Source of the DNA: Pelosinus fermentans JBW45
Lineage (GTDB): Bacteria; Bacillota; Negativicutes; DSM-13327
Assembly: GCF_000271665.2 (NCBI RefSeq)
Contig: NZ_CP010978.1
Location: 2,882,501-2,946,500 of the forward strand
Direction of reading: 5' to 3'
DNA: 64,000 nucleotides
The translations under genes and the position numbers were made by a program. Numbering within the stretch: the stretch's first letter is position 1; each line of letters starts with the position of its first letter. The notes below the pieces were generated by a model that saw only the letters and a list, made by a program, of their open reading frames with translations, searched no databases and was not told the origin of the DNA. Positions 32,354 through 42,895 of this stretch are shown here, in pieces.

Positions 32354-32629
32354 ATGCAACCAATCATTAAAGTATCTCCCATACGAAAAATGGGTGCTGC
32401 CTATCTTCAAATATCGCAGCAAAATCAAATGACTGACATACAAAAGAGCAGCAAATACAATAAACGTAATTTCGGCTCAAAAATTACACGACAAAAAGCA
32501 GATGTTGTTGAAATTAGTGCTCAAGGTTTACGCGCATTACAGCAGCAGGAATACTTAGCACCTCCTACTCAAAGTAGCACCACTTGCATGTCATATATTT
32601 CACGTTTAATCGAAAACTACGAAAAATAG
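32354..32629 (+). CDS. Hypothetical protein (91 aa)
   Basis: 91 residues; AAAGGAG lies ten bases before the ATG. It is polar, with basic N-terminal half (KSSKYNKRNFGSKITRQKAD) and the segment DVVEISAQGLRALQQQE. That segment faintly recalls the D.VEIS motif of FlgM-type anti-sigma factors, but there is not enough to claim it. No signal peptide or membrane helix. A terminator follows about 100 nt downstream. Confidence 0.5.
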   Translation: MQPIIKVSPIRKMGAAYLQISQQNQMTDIQKSSKYNKRNFGSKITRQKADVVEISAQGLRALQQQEYLAPPTQSSTTCMSYISRLIENYEK

Positions 32630-32731
32630 CACTTTACTATTAGCACAAAAACCTGCAAAATTTAGAATGAACCGACTTAAGGAAGATTGAAAAAACCTCT
32701 TAGTTAGGAATACTTGAAATTACGCAAAAGA

Positions 32732-32784
32732 ACCTAACGACCTGCAAGAACTCAACAGAGAACTTGCAGGTCGTTCGGTTTTTA
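32732..32784 (+). terminator. Terminator between convergent 91-aa and cupin genes
   Basis: ACCTAACGACCTGCAAG (32732-32748) pairs with CTTGCAGGTCGTTCGGT (32763-32779) with one mismatch, then TTTTT. Confidence 0.8.
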
Positions 32785-32806
32785 TTGCAAATGGTAGTAT
32801 TATTTT

Positions 32807-33223
32807 TTAAAAGCTGCTATACCACTCATCTAAGCTTCCGTTATCCTCAACGGTAACTTTATCATTACCCGAAGGATATTTGAAAAACAATAATTTAAGC
32901 CCCGCTTTTGACTTTTGTGCATAGGTAATTCCTTGATGAATTAAATAAAAATCTCCTTGTTTAACGAAGGTTTCTTCTCGCGTCTTTACGTTGATATACT
33001 TGCTTTCCCCTGCTAATACATAGATATACTCGGTTGTTGTTGTATGATAGTGCGGTTTTTCAATCGTATACTCTGTATATTCTGTAATGCCGGCTTCTAC
33101 ATGAGGATCTCGTAAATATTCCAGTTCTTGAGGCAAGGCTAATTCACCCACTAGATATTGTCGCTTTGAGCTGCCTAGTGCTAATTGGATATTTTCGCCA
33201 CTTATTACTTGGATTCTTTTCAT
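32807..33223 (-). CDS. Cupin-domain protein
   Basis: 138 residues from the ATG at 33223 (AAGGTG six bases before). A single cupin barrel: EKPHYHTTTTEYIYVLAGESKYINVKTREETFVKQGDFYLIHQGITY, with the metal-binding histidines of cupin motif 1 and a partial motif 2. Such small cupins bind metals or sugars, or act as isomerases or sensors. No partner gene defines the role; pfkA lies 27 bp upstream in the same direction, so it may be the last gene of the tkt-pfkA transcript. Confidence 0.75.
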   Translation of the reverse strand: MKRIQVISGENIQLALGSSKRQYLVGELALPQELEYLRDPHVEAGITEYTEYTIEKPHYHTTTTEYIYVLAGESKYINVKTREETFVKQGDFYLIHQGITYAQKSKAGLKLLFFKYPSGNDKVTVEDNGSLDEWYSSF

Positions 33224-33250
33224 CCTTCTCACCTTACTCTTGCCGTCCTG

Positions 33251-34210
33251 CTAGATTGACAATATTTGAGATAAATTGTACATTTCTTGATCAAATACTT
33301 TTCTTTTCGTAAGCGCTTCCATAATATCTATGTTAATCAAGTGATTGTCTTTTATGCCAATAGCACGATTGGATTTCCCCTCAATCAATAGATTAACAGC
33401 CATAGCTCCCATTTTGCTTGCTAATATTCGATCAACAGCGGTGGGCACTCCGCCTCGCTGAAGATATCCAAGCACCGTAACTCTTGATTCAATACCAGCA
33501 TTATTCAATATTTCTTTTTGTAACTGGGCAGCAGATCCTCTGCCTTCAGCCAACATAATAATATTATGAGCTTTCCCGCGCTTCCTGCCTTGCAGCATTT
33601 TCTCACAAATTTTCTTCACTTCATATTGTTCTTCTGGAACTAAGATACTTTCCGCCCCTCCAGCCAGACCTGCGTAAAGAGCGATATCCCCGCAGTGCCT
33701 TCCCATCACTTCAATAATGGTTACTTTCTCATGAGACATGGATGTATCTCTTATTTTGCTGATGGAATCGAGCACCGTATTGACTGCTGTATCAAAACCA
33801 ATTGTATAATCGGTGTACGCTAAATCGTTATCAATGGTACCGGGAAGTCCCATCACTTTGATATTGCCACGACCAAGTTTATTAATTCCCTGAAAAGAAC
33901 CATCTCCACCGATTACGATGAGGCCGTCAATTTCATTTTTCTCTAATATTCCAATTGCCTTATTGATGCCAGCTTCTGTTTTCATTTCTTCACATCTGGA
34001 AGTTTTAAGAATCGTTCCGCCTCGGTGAATGATATCGCCAACCGATGCTATATGCATTTCTTTTATTTCACCATGTAAGAGACCCGTATAACCTCTTTGG
34101 ATTCCAACAACTTTGAGATCATGATAAATGCCTGTTCTTACTATGGCTCGAATGGCTGCATTCATGCCTGGGGCATCCCCGCCGCTGGTTAACACTCCTA
34201 TCTTCTTCAT
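33251..34210 (-). CDS. pfkA: ATP-dependent 6-phosphofructokinase
   Basis: 319 residues, the normal bacterial PfkA length. [22 protein letters not shown] binds [16 protein letters not shown] is the phosphate loop, and [24 protein letters not shown] contains the catalytic Asp (TIDND). [19 protein letters not shown] binds the sugar phosphate. It catalyses the committed glycolytic step, fructose-6-phosphate to fructose-1,6-bisphosphate. I take ATG 34210 (GGAG nine bases upstream) instead of the longer frame at 34234. It follows transketolase by 46 bp in the same orientation, a glycolysis/pentose phosphate pairing. Confidence 0.94.
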   Translation of the reverse strand: MKKIGVLTSGGDAPGMNAAIRAIVRTGIYHDLKVVGIQRGYTGLLHGEIKEMHIASVGDIIHRGGTILKTSRCEEMKTEAGINKAIGILEKNEIDGLIVIGGDGSFQGINKLGRGNIKVMGLPGTIDNDLAYTDYTIGFDTAVNTVLDSISKIRDTSMSHEKVTIIEVMGRHCGDIALYAGLAGGAESILVPEEQYEVKKICEKMLQGRKRGKAHNIIMLAEGRGSAAQLQKEILNNAGIESRVTVLGYLQRGGVPTAVDRILASKMGAMAVNLLIEGKSNRAIGIKDNHLINIDIMEALTKRKVFDQEMYNLSQILSI

Positions 34211-34256
34211 GAATTCGATCTCCTTTTTTAACACTACCGTTCCTATTTCTTCTACG

Positions 34257-36254
34257 CTAGTTGCCTTTCAATACCTTCTTGGTTACTGCAACAACATTTT
34301 CTGTGGTGAAACCAAATTTATTAAATAATGTTTTCGCTGGCGCTGATGCCCCAAAACCTTTCATGGTTACATATGCACCATCAAGTCCAACATACTTGCC
34401 CCAACCAAAATCGCTGGCTGCTTCTACTGCGACTCTCCCTCTCACGGCTTTGGGCAGCACACTTTCTTTATATTCGTCTGACTGCTCCTCAAAAACATCT
34501 ATAGAGGGCATACTTACAACTCTTACGTCAATATTTTCTTTAGCTAATTCTACTTTGGCATTCACTGCCAATTCCACTTCTGATCCGCTTGCTATAATAA
34601 TTCCATCTGGCACTGCTTTATTGGAATCGGCCAGGACGTATCCACCTTTTAATGCTTCTTTGCTTGCCCCTTTTAATTGTGGCAGATTTTGTCTTGATAA
34701 AACCAAAGCAGTCGGCGTTTTTGCCGATGTAATGGCATAGTACCATGCAGCACATGTTTCGGTTGCATCTGCTGGTCTGAACACGGTGAAATTTGGCATT
34801 GCTCTCAGCATAGCTAATTGTTCGATTGGTTCATGGGTGGGACCATCTTCACCAACACCGATGCTGTCGTGAGTCAAAACATATGTAACAGGCAATTCCA
34901 TCAGCGATGCCAATCTTGCCATTGGTTTTACATAGTCACTAAATACAAAGAAAGTCCCAACAAAAGTTTTCAGTCCCCCATGTAAAGCAAGACCATTACC
35001 AATCGCTGCCATTCCAATCTCTCTTACACCATAGTGAATATTTCTGCCACTGTAATTTGATTTTGAAAAATCTCCGGCATCTTTCATATTTGTTTTATTG
35101 GAAGGTGCAAGATCGGCACTGCCGCCAATAAAGTTTGGTAATATATCTTTAATGCGATTGATCATAATTCCAGACAAGTTTCGTGTTGCATCTGCTTTGT
35201 CAGCGTAAGCCCAAAACTCTTCTTTATTTAGAAGATCTGTTAATGCATTATTATCGAAATATTGCTGCCAAAGAGTTTTCATCTCAGGGTATTTTTCACA
35301 ATAGGCCAAAAACAGCCCATTCCAAGTTGTTTCGTCCTCTGCCTTTTTTTCTGCAATCTTTTTGTAATGATGGTAAACAGCATCAGGGACATAAAACGCA
35401 TCTTGTTTTTCCCATCCGAGATTTTCTTTCAAAGCTGCAACATTTTCTACACCTAAGGGTTCGCCATGTGCACTTGCTTGGCATTGCTTTGCCGGGCAGC
35501 CATAGCCAATTTGTGTTTTTACTATGATAAATGAGGGTTTATTGGTTTCACCCTTAGCCGCTTGAATTGCCTTTCCAATTCCCTCAAGATCATTTCCATC
35601 CTCTACTACGATGGTCTGGAAACCAAATGCCTGCATCCTTTTTTCTACATCTTCTGTGAAAGCAATGTCCGTGCTTCCTTCTATGGTAATGTTGTTGCTA
35701 TCGTAAAATACAATCAGCTTACTTAGACCTAAGGTTCCTGCCAGTGAAAGTACTTCTGAGGTGATTCCTTCCATCATGCATCCATCACCGCCTAGTACAT
35801 AGGTATAATGATCTACAATAGGAAATCCCTCTTTATTAAAGATGGAAGAAAGATGGGCTTCTGCCATTGCCATACCTACGGACATACCCATACCAGCGCC
35901 AAGTGGCCCGGTTGTAGCTTCCACTCCTATGGTATGACCATATTCTGGATGACCTGGAGTTAGCGAATCCTCTTGTCTAAATTGCGCGAGGTCTTCAATT
36001 GACAAATTACCATAGCCAAATAAATGTAATAGTGAATAGAGTAATGTAGATCCATGACCGGCTGATAAAACAAAGCGGTCTCGATTTACCCATTTCGGAT
36101 TTTTAGGATTGTGTTTCATGTGATTTGCCCATAATTCATACGCCATGGCTGCGCAGCCAAGGGGCAGTCCAGGATGACCGGAATTCGCTTTTTGTACCGA
36201 ATCTGCCGCTAGAATTCGAATTGCATTTACTGACATCTCATCAATTTTACCCAT
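34257..36254 (-). CDS. tkt: Transketolase
   Basis: 665 residues, full length. The N-terminal thiamine diphosphate domain includes [33 protein letters not shown] and the GDGCMMEG...ITIEG stretch (Mg/ThDP motif). The pyrimidine-binding domain has [12 protein letters not shown] and [27 protein letters not shown]; a C-terminal domain closes the protein. It moves two-carbon ketol units between pentose and hexose phosphates. Start ATG 36254 follows GGAGAG. It heads the tkt-pfkA-cupin string. All active-site histidines appear present. Confidence 0.95.
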   Translation of the reverse strand: MGKIDEMSVNAIRILAADSVQKANSGHPGLPLGCAAMAYELWANHMKHNPKNPKWVNRDRFVLSAGHGSTLLYSLLHLFGYGNLSIEDLAQFRQEDSLTPGHPEYGHTIGVEATTGPLGAGMGMSVGMAMAEAHLSSIFNKEGFPIVDHYTYVLGGDGCMMEGITSEVLSLAGTLGLSKLIVFYDSNNITIEGSTDIAFTEDVEKRMQAFGFQTIVVEDGNDLEGIGKAIQAAKGETNKPSFIIVKTQIGYGCPAKQCQASAHGEPLGVENVAALKENLGWEKQDAFYVPDAVYHHYKKIAEKKAEDETTWNGLFLAYCEKYPEMKTLWQQYFDNNALTDLLNKEEFWAYADKADATRNLSGIMINRIKDILPNFIGGSADLAPSNKTNMKDAGDFSKSNYSGRNIHYGVREIGMAAIGNGLALHGGLKTFVGTFFVFSDYVKPMARLASLMELPVTYVLTHDSIGVGEDGPTHEPIEQLAMLRAMPNFTVFRPADATETCAAWYYAITSAKTPTALVLSRQNLPQLKGASKEALKGGYVLADSNKAVPDGIIIASGSEVELAVNAKVELAKENIDVRVVSMPSIDVFEEQSDEYKESVLPKAVRGRVAVEAASDFGWGKYVGLDGAYVTMKGFGASAPAKTLFNKFGFTTENVVAVTKKVLKGN

Positions 36255-36300
36255 TTGTTTCTCTCCTTTTACATACCGTTTTTTTAGTAACTACTAGTTT

Positions 36301-36344
36301 TACAATAAAAGCTGATATGAATTTTCATATCAGCTTTTATTGTA
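36301..36344 (-). terminator. Perfect 21-bp stem-loop between tkt and the exporter operon
   Basis: Arm 36301-36321 and its exact complement 36324-36344 are separated by TT. It lies beyond the exporter operon (minus strand) and just upstream of tkt. T-rich stem but no T-run after it; probable terminator or processing site. Confidence 0.65.
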
Positions 36345-36364
36345 ACTCTTAATCGATAAATATT

Positions 36365-36481
36365 CTACTTATTATACATCGCATCTTGTTCTTTGCGAAG
36401 CTTATAAATCTTATTCGATACCAAACCGTAAGGAACATAGCCTTTAACATCAGATTCTTTAGCACTGGCAATCGAGCCATA
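36365..36481 (-). pseudogene. Gene remnant, C-terminal 38 codons of an unknown protein
   Basis: A frame without start on the minus strand reads GSIASAKESDVKGYVPYGLV then SNKIYKLRKEQDAMYNK and stops at 36365. Composition is coding-like and an upstream in-frame TAG closes it. It lies between the exporter operon's last gene and its terminator, so it may be what is left of a fourth operon gene. Confidence 0.35.
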
Positions 36482-36491
36482 CTATGTTGAG

Positions 36492-38681
36492 TTAATGACC
36501 ACCTGTCGGGTGATTTTTGCTCTCAATTTCCTGCAGCTTATACAATTCATAATAACTGCCTTTTTGGGCCAGCAATTCATGATGCGATCCTTGTTCAACG
36601 ATCTTTCCCTGCTCCATTACGATAATGGTATCACAGTCACGTATTGTCGTCAGTCGATGAGCGATCATGATTAATGTTCGTCCTGCTGCCATTTGTCCGA
36701 GATTCGCTTTTATAATATTTTCTGATTCATTGTCTAGTGCACTGGTGGCCTCATCAAAAATAAGAATTCTAGGATCTGTAAGCAATGCCCGGGCAATGGC
36801 GATGCGTTGTTTTTGCCCTCCTGATAAGGTAGCACCTCGTTCACCTACAATCGTGTTATAACCATTGGGCATTTCATTGGCAAATTCATCTACTCCCGCA
36901 ATCTGTGCGACCCTTTGTATTTCTTCCATACTAGCATCCAGTTTAGCTAATGCAATGTTATCTTTAATACTCCCATTGAACAGGTAGGTTTCTTGCAGCA
37001 CTACCCCTACCTGTCGTCTCAGCCAAGCGGGTTCGACTTGAGCCATATCCACACCATCAATTAGTATTCTGCCTGTTTCTGGTACATACAGTCTTTGAAT
37101 GATTTTGGTCAAGGTACTTTTACCTGAACCCGATCTGCCAACAATACCAATGCTAACACCAGCCTCTATTTTCAGGTTGATTTGGCTAAGTATCTCATTT
37201 GTATCTTCCCGATACCGGAATGTGACTCGATCTAATACAATTTCTCCACGAATCGTTGATAGGGTGGTTCGGTTTGGATCAAAAACAGGTTCTGATTTTT
37301 CACTCATAATATCATCAAGTTGATTGATCGATACTCTTGTCTGTTGGAAATTCTGCCAAAGATCAACTAATCGCAGCACCGGAGAAACTACAAAACTGGA
37401 ATACATTTGAAAAGCAATCAATTCTCCAACCGTTAGTCGATTCTCCATGACTTGATTGATGCCAACCCACAGTATACCAATCATGCAAAGTTGCTGAATC
37501 AACGCTGCTGTGTTATGACCGATATTGTTTATATTCGCAGTGACAAAAACCGATTTAATATATCTTGATAACATTTCATCCCACTTTTGGATAAAATATT
37601 TTTCTACTGCCAAGGATTTTACGGTTTGAATGCCTGTAATGGCTTCTATCATAAAGGTTTGGTTTGCAGTCTCAAGCTTAAATTTCTCTTTCAATTTTCT
37701 TCGAAACAAAGGGGTCAATATTAAATTAAGGATGATATAAAGCCCCAAAGCTACTAATGTAATTCCGGTGAGATAACCACTATACGTAAACATGATGGCA
37801 AGATAGATTACTGAAAACGCACTGTCGAGAACCGCAGTGAAAGCAGAGCCGACAATAAACCCCCGTATCGTATCTAACTCTCGAATCCGAGATACAATCT
37901 CACCAACTTTATATTTTTCGAAAAACCGTATTGGCAATGCCATAACATGATGAAAGATTCTCGCACTAAGCGTAACATCAATTTTACTTACGTGATGATT
38001 AAACATACAACTTCTTAAACCATTAATCCATGCTTCAAAGATACAAAGGATTATCATTCCTACAATGAATATATTGAGGGTACTAAGACCGTGATGTACT
38101 AAAACCTTATTAATGATTACTTGGATAAATAAAGGGCTCACAAGTCCGAACATCTGTAACACTAATGAAAGCAGCAGTATTTTACCAAAGGCTTTTTTGT
38201 ACTGCATAATGATCGGGAGAAACCATGCTAATCCAAATTTGGGCTCTTCTTTTTCGATATAGCTAGGCTGCTTCGCAATCAGAATGATTTTGCCACTCCA
38301 TTGTTCTAAGAAAACACTTTCAGCGATACTTACTGGATGGTTCTTGTAAGGGTCAAAGACAATTGTGTTTTCATGATCTCGATTCAGTATAATTATGTAA
38401 CAGCCATTTTTTAAGATTCCGATTGCAGGCAATGGGAATGATGCTTTACCTTTTTTATTACTGTAATCCGTAAAATGAGCTTTTAGCCCCATTTCTTTCG
38501 CTGTTCGGATGAGAGTTGTTAAATCCATCCCCTCATTGCCTATGATGTGAGCACGACGTATTTGTTTTTCATCAGCTGCAATGCCAATCATTTGAGCTAT
38601 CATTAGTAAGCATTTTAATGCTGAATCAACAAAAATGTTTTCTTGCAGCTTCACTTCTTCTTGCATTTTTTGTTTAGCCAT
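36492..38681 (-). CDS. Type I secretion ABC transporter with degenerate C39 (CLD) domain, second copy
   Basis: 729 residues with HlyB-type layout. An N-terminal C39-peptidase-like domain (~15-140) is followed by six membrane helices (~155-440) and an ABC ATPase. The ATPase has Walker A GRSGSGKST near 510, signature LSGGQKQRIAIARAL near 608 and DEATSALD. In the C39 domain the catalytic Cys position of the DCGxxCL motif is Ser (VDSALKCLLMIA), so it cannot cleave leader peptides. It should act as a CLD substrate-docking domain as in HlyB. It starts three bases after the HlyD gene. Paralogue of 40096-42249. It exports a protein in one step with HlyD and an outer-membrane channel encoded elsewhere. 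Confidence 0.88.
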   Translation of the reverse strand: MAKQKMQEEVKLQENIFVDSALKCLLMIAQMIGIAADEKQIRRAHIIGNEGMDLTTLIRTAKEMGLKAHFTDYSNKKGKASFPLPAIGILKNGCYIIILNRDHENTIVFDPYKNHPVSIAESVFLEQWSGKIILIAKQPSYIEKEEPKFGLAWFLPIIMQYKKAFGKILLLSLVLQMFGLVSPLFIQVIINKVLVHHGLSTLNIFIVGMIILCIFEAWINGLRSCMFNHHVSKIDVTLSARIFHHVMALPIRFFEKYKVGEIVSRIRELDTIRGFIVGSAFTAVLDSAFSVIYLAIMFTYSGYLTGITLVALGLYIILNLILTPLFRRKLKEKFKLETANQTFMIEAITGIQTVKSLAVEKYFIQKWDEMLSRYIKSVFVTANINNIGHNTAALIQQLCMIGILWVGINQVMENRLTVGELIAFQMYSSFVVSPVLRLVDLWQNFQQTRVSINQLDDIMSEKSEPVFDPNRTTLSTIRGEIVLDRVTFRYREDTNEILSQINLKIEAGVSIGIVGRSGSGKSTLTKIIQRLYVPETGRILIDGVDMAQVEPAWLRRQVGVVLQETYLFNGSIKDNIALAKLDASMEEIQRVAQIAGVDEFANEMPNGYNTIVGERGATLSGGQKQRIAIARALLTDPRILIFDEATSALDNESENIIKANLGQMAAGRTLIMIAHRLTTIRDCDTIIVMEQGKIVEQGSHHELLAQKGSYYELYKLQEIESKNHPTGGH

Positions 38682-38684
38682 ATC

Positions 38685-40103
38685 TTATCTCTCTCTCAAA
38701 GATTCGCTTTGGTATTTTTTAAAGGGTTCTAAGAAAAATTCATAGATTTGCTTTTGCCGCGTTTTAATTTCAGCATTGACCACCATGCCACTATTGAAAC
38801 GCGTTTCTTGGTTGTTCACAACCACATAGTCTCTATCCATTTGCAAAATTACTCGATATACATTGCCCTTTTCCCGGTCTTCTACTGCATTCGGGCTAAT
38901 CGTAAGGACAACAGCAGGCACCGTGCCATATTTTTGAAAATTAAAGGATTCTATCTTAACCTCGGCAGACTGTCCCTTCTGTATGAATCCAATATCTTTA
39001 TTTGCCACCCAGGCCTCAACTTCTAAGCTGACTTTATCAGGCACTACCTCCAGCAGTACTTGCGCAGGCGTCACAATGCCTCCAATTGTATGCACTGCTA
39101 AATTGCTTATGTATCCGTCATCTGGCGCCACAATGGTTGCTAAACGATTCTTTTCTTCTGCCTTTTTCACTGCTTCATTGCAATAGAAAAGTTTTTGTCT
39201 TGCCTCAACCAGCTTTGTATCAACATCCACATTTTTTTCTGCTACAACCCGCGCTAAAGATGCCTGGCTTTTCGATAATAAGGATTCTTGTGCCATGATT
39301 ATCGATTCTTGTTCTGCCAAATTCTGCTCCACTTCTTCTCGTTTACTTTCCTGGTCTATCAAGGTAAATTTTGATATCGCATTTTCATTTACTAATTGTT
39401 CTAGTTTACTCTCTTTTTCTTTAGCAAGCTGATGCAACTTTGTTAGTTTATTCTTCTCCACTTGAGCACTTCGCAAATTTTGCTGATATTGCTGCATCGT
39501 ATGCCGAGCCTCTTCGATTCTTGTTTGATATGCAAAATTACGACTGTTATAGAGATTGATTTGCGTTTGTATATCTTTTTCATCTGCTTCGGGTATTGCA
39601 TGGGGCAGAAAGGATCGATTTGCTTTTTCGGCGGTCAAGCGCTCTACTTCAAGATTGGCATAAATGGCTTCCCTTTTCACTTTAGCTAAATCATCTGCAG
39701 AATATGTAGTATCTAATTCTAATAACAAATCTCCTTTTTGTACTTTTTGTCCATCTACAACATAAATCTTTTTAATGATCCCCTTATCTTCGGCTTGAAG
39801 TACTCTAACATAGCCATTAGGAATAATTTTTCCTGGCGCTATAGCAACTTCGTTTACACTGCCAAATGTCACCCACAGCAATCCAATAACTGCTAAGATG
39901 AAAAAAGTCCATAATACAGTTCTACTGCCATAGGATGGCGGCGATTCAACGATTTCCAAAGCTGCAGGTAAAAATTCAGCTTCTTTACTTTGAAACTTTT
40001 CGATGTTCTTAATTTTTACTCTTTCATAAAATTCCTTTATCTTTTCTGGAAGAATCTTTAATTCTTCATTCTTCTTTATATATCCATACATTTTATTAAA
40101 CAT
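38685..40103 (-). CDS. HlyD-family membrane fusion (adaptor) protein
   Basis: 472 residues. A cytoplasmic N-terminus, one transmembrane helix (~62-82, VLWTFFILAVIGLLWVTFG), then a lipoyl half (VRVLQAEDKGIIKKIYVVDGQKVQKGDLLLELD). A long coiled coil (~150-320) with many Glu/Lys/Gln residues, the second lipoyl half (TIVAPDDGYISNLAVHTIGG) and a beta-barrel complete the protein. This is the periplasmic adaptor of type I secretion. It overlaps the upstream ABC gene by eight bases and sits between two ABC genes, so the three are one operon. Its presence supports a diderm cell envelope. Confidence 0.9.
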   Translation of the reverse strand: MFNKMYGYIKKNEELKILPEKIKEFYERVKIKNIEKFQSKEAEFLPAALEIVESPPSYGSRTVLWTFFILAVIGLLWVTFGSVNEVAIAPGKIIPNGYVRVLQAEDKGIIKKIYVVDGQKVQKGDLLLELDTTYSADDLAKVKREAIYANLEVERLTAEKANRSFLPHAIPEADEKDIQTQINLYNSRNFAYQTRIEEARHTMQQYQQNLRSAQVEKNKLTKLHQLAKEKESKLEQLVNENAISKFTLIDQESKREEVEQNLAEQESIIMAQESLLSKSQASLARVVAEKNVDVDTKLVEARQKLFYCNEAVKKAEEKNRLATIVAPDDGYISNLAVHTIGGIVTPAQVLLEVVPDKVSLEVEAWVANKDIGFIQKGQSAEVKIESFNFQKYGTVPAVVLTISPNAVEDREKGNVYRVILQMDRDYVVVNNQETRFNSGMVVNAEIKTRQKQIYEFFLEPFKKYQSESLRER

Positions 40104-42249
40104 GGCTGTCTCCTTGCTGTTGATAGAGATTATAATACGCGCCTCTGTTCTTTATAAGTTTGTCATGTGTCCCTTCTTCTATAATTTGACCTCGCTCCAT
40201 GACAATGATTGCGTCACACTCTTTGACATTTGCCAGACGGTGGGCAACGATGATCATCGTACGTCCAGCTGCGATCTGTACAAGATTTCCCATGATGATC
40301 CGCTCTGAATGATAATCTAACGCACTGGTAGCTTCATCAAATATTACAATCTTAGGATTGGAAATTAATGCTCGGGCAATTGCAATTCGCTGGCGCTGAC
40401 CACCAGATAATGCAGCACCCCGTTCTCCGACAATCGTATCATATCCTTCGGGAAGTTCGAGAATAAACTCGTGAGCACCTGCAAGCTTAGCGATCTGAGT
40501 GATCTCTTCCATACTTGCACCTTGACGGGCAAGAGCTATATTGTCCCGTACACTGCCATTGAACAGATAGTTATCTTGCAGCACTACACCAATCTGCTGT
40601 CTTAACCAAGCTGGATCAGCTTGGGCTATATCCACATCATCAATCAAAACCCGACCTGCTTCCGGAATATATAATCGTTGAATGATTTTGGTTAAGGTAC
40701 TTTTCCCGGAACCCGATCGTCCTACGATACCTATCTTCATGCCTGGTTTTATGTGTAGATTGATTTTTCGCAGCACTTCATCATTCTCAATGTAGTACCT
40801 AAAGGTTATATTTTCAAGTTTAATTTCGCCTTTGATCTCTGATAATCGAATTGCATCGGGTAAACAGGTTGGTTCTGGTACTGCATTTAATATATCTCCG
40901 ATTCTTGTAACAGCGAGCTTTGTCTGCTGAAAGGATTGCCACATTCCTACTAAGCGCAATAAAGGTGCACCAGCCTGATTCGCCATCATTTGGAAAGCAA
41001 TAAACTGGCCAATTGTTACTGCTCCATCAATTACCATAAATCCGCCAAACCAGATCAGTAAGTAGGCAACTAGTTTTTGTGTAAGGCTTCCTCCATTATT
41101 TAATACAACGCTGAACTGTGCTTTATCCAAATTGGTACTAACGCTTTTGGCTAATAATCTTTCCCATTTAAAATTGAATTGCGGCTCCACTGCCAGAGAC
41201 TTTACAGTATGAATGCCCGTTATCGCTTCAACAACAAACGCATTGTTTTCTGCACTGGCATTCCAAGAATCTTGCAGTCTTTTTTGATACATTGGCGTTC
41301 CTACTATATTGATTGCCAATTGAATGGGTATGGCTGCAATAGCGATTAAGGTCAAAGGTGCACTATAATAAAACATTACAGCAAAGAATACTACGGAAAA
41401 ACCCAAGTCAATCAGCACCGTCATGGCGGTACCAGTTAAAAATTCGCGAATATTATTTAAAGCAGATACTCTCATCAGAGTATCCCCCACTCGCCTTTTT
41501 TCAAAGAATTGTATAGGTAGATGCATCAAAAGCCGGAACATTCTAGTACCTAAGATTACATCAATTTTATTTGTGGTATGGGTAAATAAATATGTCCTTA
41601 TCAGGTTCATTACGGTCTGGAATAGGACTACAAACACCATCCCCACGACGAGTATATTTAAAGTGACTGTTCCATGATTAACAATTACTTTGTCAATGAT
41701 TACCTGTGTGCATAAAGGCACTACTAGTCCAAATAATTGAAAAAAGAATGCGGCTCCCAAAATTTCTATGAAGTAACGCTTATATCGGACTACAACAGGT
41801 ATAAACCAAATTAAATTAAATTGTCTACTGATGTCCTTTAAATTAAAGGAGCGCTTACATATAATAGCTTGACCCGTCCAACTAAGAAGAAATTCTTCTA
41901 AGGACATTACGATGGAATGTCCATGCCTTGGAGAAAACAGTGCTATTTTCTTTGCATTATGTTCCCCAATCACTATATAATCTCCGTTGTTCATAATCGC
42001 AATTGCAGGAACCGGAATGGCCGATAGTCCTCTTTTCCCTGATTTTACTACTTTTGCTTTCAGATTTATCTTTCTTGCAGCTTTTATTAAGTCCTTTGGT
42101 TCAAAGAGATCATCGCCAATCCCATATTCGTTTGTCAGTTTTTCTTCGTCAATTGGCATTCCAAAGCCTTTTGCTACCACTGCTAAACAAATTTTCCCGG
42201 TGTTCATATACGCTAAGGTTTCTTTTTCCATAATTATTTTTTCTTCCAT
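40096..42249 (-). CDS. Type I secretion ABC transporter with degenerate C39 (CLD) domain, first copy
   Basis: 717 residues, same architecture as 36492-38681. The CLD (~10-135) has NTGKICLAVV, where Thr replaces the C39 catalytic Cys. Then come six transmembrane helices and an ATPase (GRSGSGKSTLTKIIQRLYIPEAGRVL, LSGGQRQRIAIARAL, DEATSALD). The two ABC proteins may form a heterodimer or serve different cargo. It is the first gene of the operon (start ATG 42249 after AAAGGAG). Divergently upstream lies the Imm74-like gene; the operon order is ABC-HlyD-ABC. Confidence 0.88.
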   Translation of the reverse strand: MEEKIIMEKETLAYMNTGKICLAVVAKGFGMPIDEEKLTNEYGIGDDLFEPKDLIKAARKINLKAKVVKSGKRGLSAIPVPAIAIMNNGDYIVIGEHNAKKIALFSPRHGHSIVMSLEEFLLSWTGQAIICKRSFNLKDISRQFNLIWFIPVVVRYKRYFIEILGAAFFFQLFGLVVPLCTQVIIDKVIVNHGTVTLNILVVGMVFVVLFQTVMNLIRTYLFTHTTNKIDVILGTRMFRLLMHLPIQFFEKRRVGDTLMRVSALNNIREFLTGTAMTVLIDLGFSVVFFAVMFYYSAPLTLIAIAAIPIQLAINIVGTPMYQKRLQDSWNASAENNAFVVEAITGIHTVKSLAVEPQFNFKWERLLAKSVSTNLDKAQFSVVLNNGGSLTQKLVAYLLIWFGGFMVIDGAVTIGQFIAFQMMANQAGAPLLRLVGMWQSFQQTKLAVTRIGDILNAVPEPTCLPDAIRLSEIKGEIKLENITFRYYIENDEVLRKINLHIKPGMKIGIVGRSGSGKSTLTKIIQRLYIPEAGRVLIDDVDIAQADPAWLRQQIGVVLQDNYLFNGSVRDNIALARQGASMEEITQIAKLAGAHEFILELPEGYDTIVGERGAALSGGQRQRIAIARALISNPKIVIFDEATSALDYHSERIIMGNLVQIAAGRTMIIVAHRLANVKECDAIIVMERGQIIEEGTHDKLIKNRGAYYNLYQQQGDSHV

Positions 42250-42642
42250 AGTACTCCTTTCTCCGGAATCAAAACATATCTTCTTTCCAACTTTTATTCA
42301 CATTCTCACTTATTTTGGGCGTTTTATTAAAATACGTTACACATATGTATAGATTTTGTCACATATTGAGTATCCTGGCAAGGCTTTCAAGCAACAAGAG
42401 GACTAAAGTAACATTTTATTTTCTATAACAAAAAATTGCTACTCCCAGCACATTACTGAAAGGCAGCAATCTATTTTAAAGACACTATGATGCTCAGTAA
42501 CGAATGTTCGCTAATCATAAGCTTGTCATAAATTTGTCATATTTTTCTTATATTATAACAATAGAACACCATAATTGGAAGAATCTAAGAATCATACAAT
42601 AATCTGGCAAATATAAAATAAATCAATTGAAGAGGTGACAAC
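42250..42642. promoter_or_regulatory. Divergent promoter region between exporter operon and Imm74-like gene
   Basis: About 390 AT-rich bases. Contains the direct repeat TTGTCATAAATTTGTCATAT (42523-42542) next to TATATTATAA, a plausible promoter/activator region for the plus-strand gene. An ATTGCT/AGCAAT pair lies near 42435-42470. No operator is firmly identifiable. Confidence 0.4.
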
Positions 42643-42882
42643 ATGAAAATAACAGCAACAGCATCGTATCTTAAAGTAGAGATCGCTGACAAAGAAACAA
42701 TCATTCAAGGAAAAATGCTTACAGACGGATTCATTGCTTTTAGCGATACCATGAAGTATTGGGAACCGCCATATGAAGATATCAAAATTAAAGAGAATAT
42801 AAAATCGGAACTTATAAACTGCCTAATGAAAGGAACTCAGAATTCTGATTTTAAAATCATCTTCACTAAAGAATCAAATTAG
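42643..42882 (+). CDS. Imm74-like immunity protein
   Basis: 79 residues. MKITATASYLKVEI at the start, then GFIAFSDTMKYWEPPYEDIKI, and a C-terminal FKIIFTKES strand. This order of a beta-hairpin, the (S/T)MKxWEPPYE core and a final F.I.F strand is what I know as the Imm74 immunity family, found beside polymorphic toxins. AAGAGGTG sits seven bases before the ATG. It is divergent from a type I secretion operon and its stop lies only 13 bp from the end of the convergent 217-aa gene. That context suggests it protects the producer from a secreted effector. Recognition is from memory and should be verified. Confidence 0.62.
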   Translation: MKITATASYLKVEIADKETIIQGKMLTDGFIAFSDTMKYWEPPYEDIKIKENIKSELINCLMKGTQNSDFKIIFTKESN

Positions 42883-42895
42883 TACATTCTAATCC

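Noticed and set aside
32091-32432. 113-codon open frame upstream of the 91-aa gene
   Set aside because: No ribosome site, unusual composition, and it overlaps the better supported 32354-32629 gene in another frame.
36492-42249. Peptidase-containing bacteriocin/lantibiotic exporter (C39 type)
   Set aside because: Both C39-like domains lack the catalytic Cys (Ser and Thr at that position), and no double-glycine leader peptide gene was found nearby.
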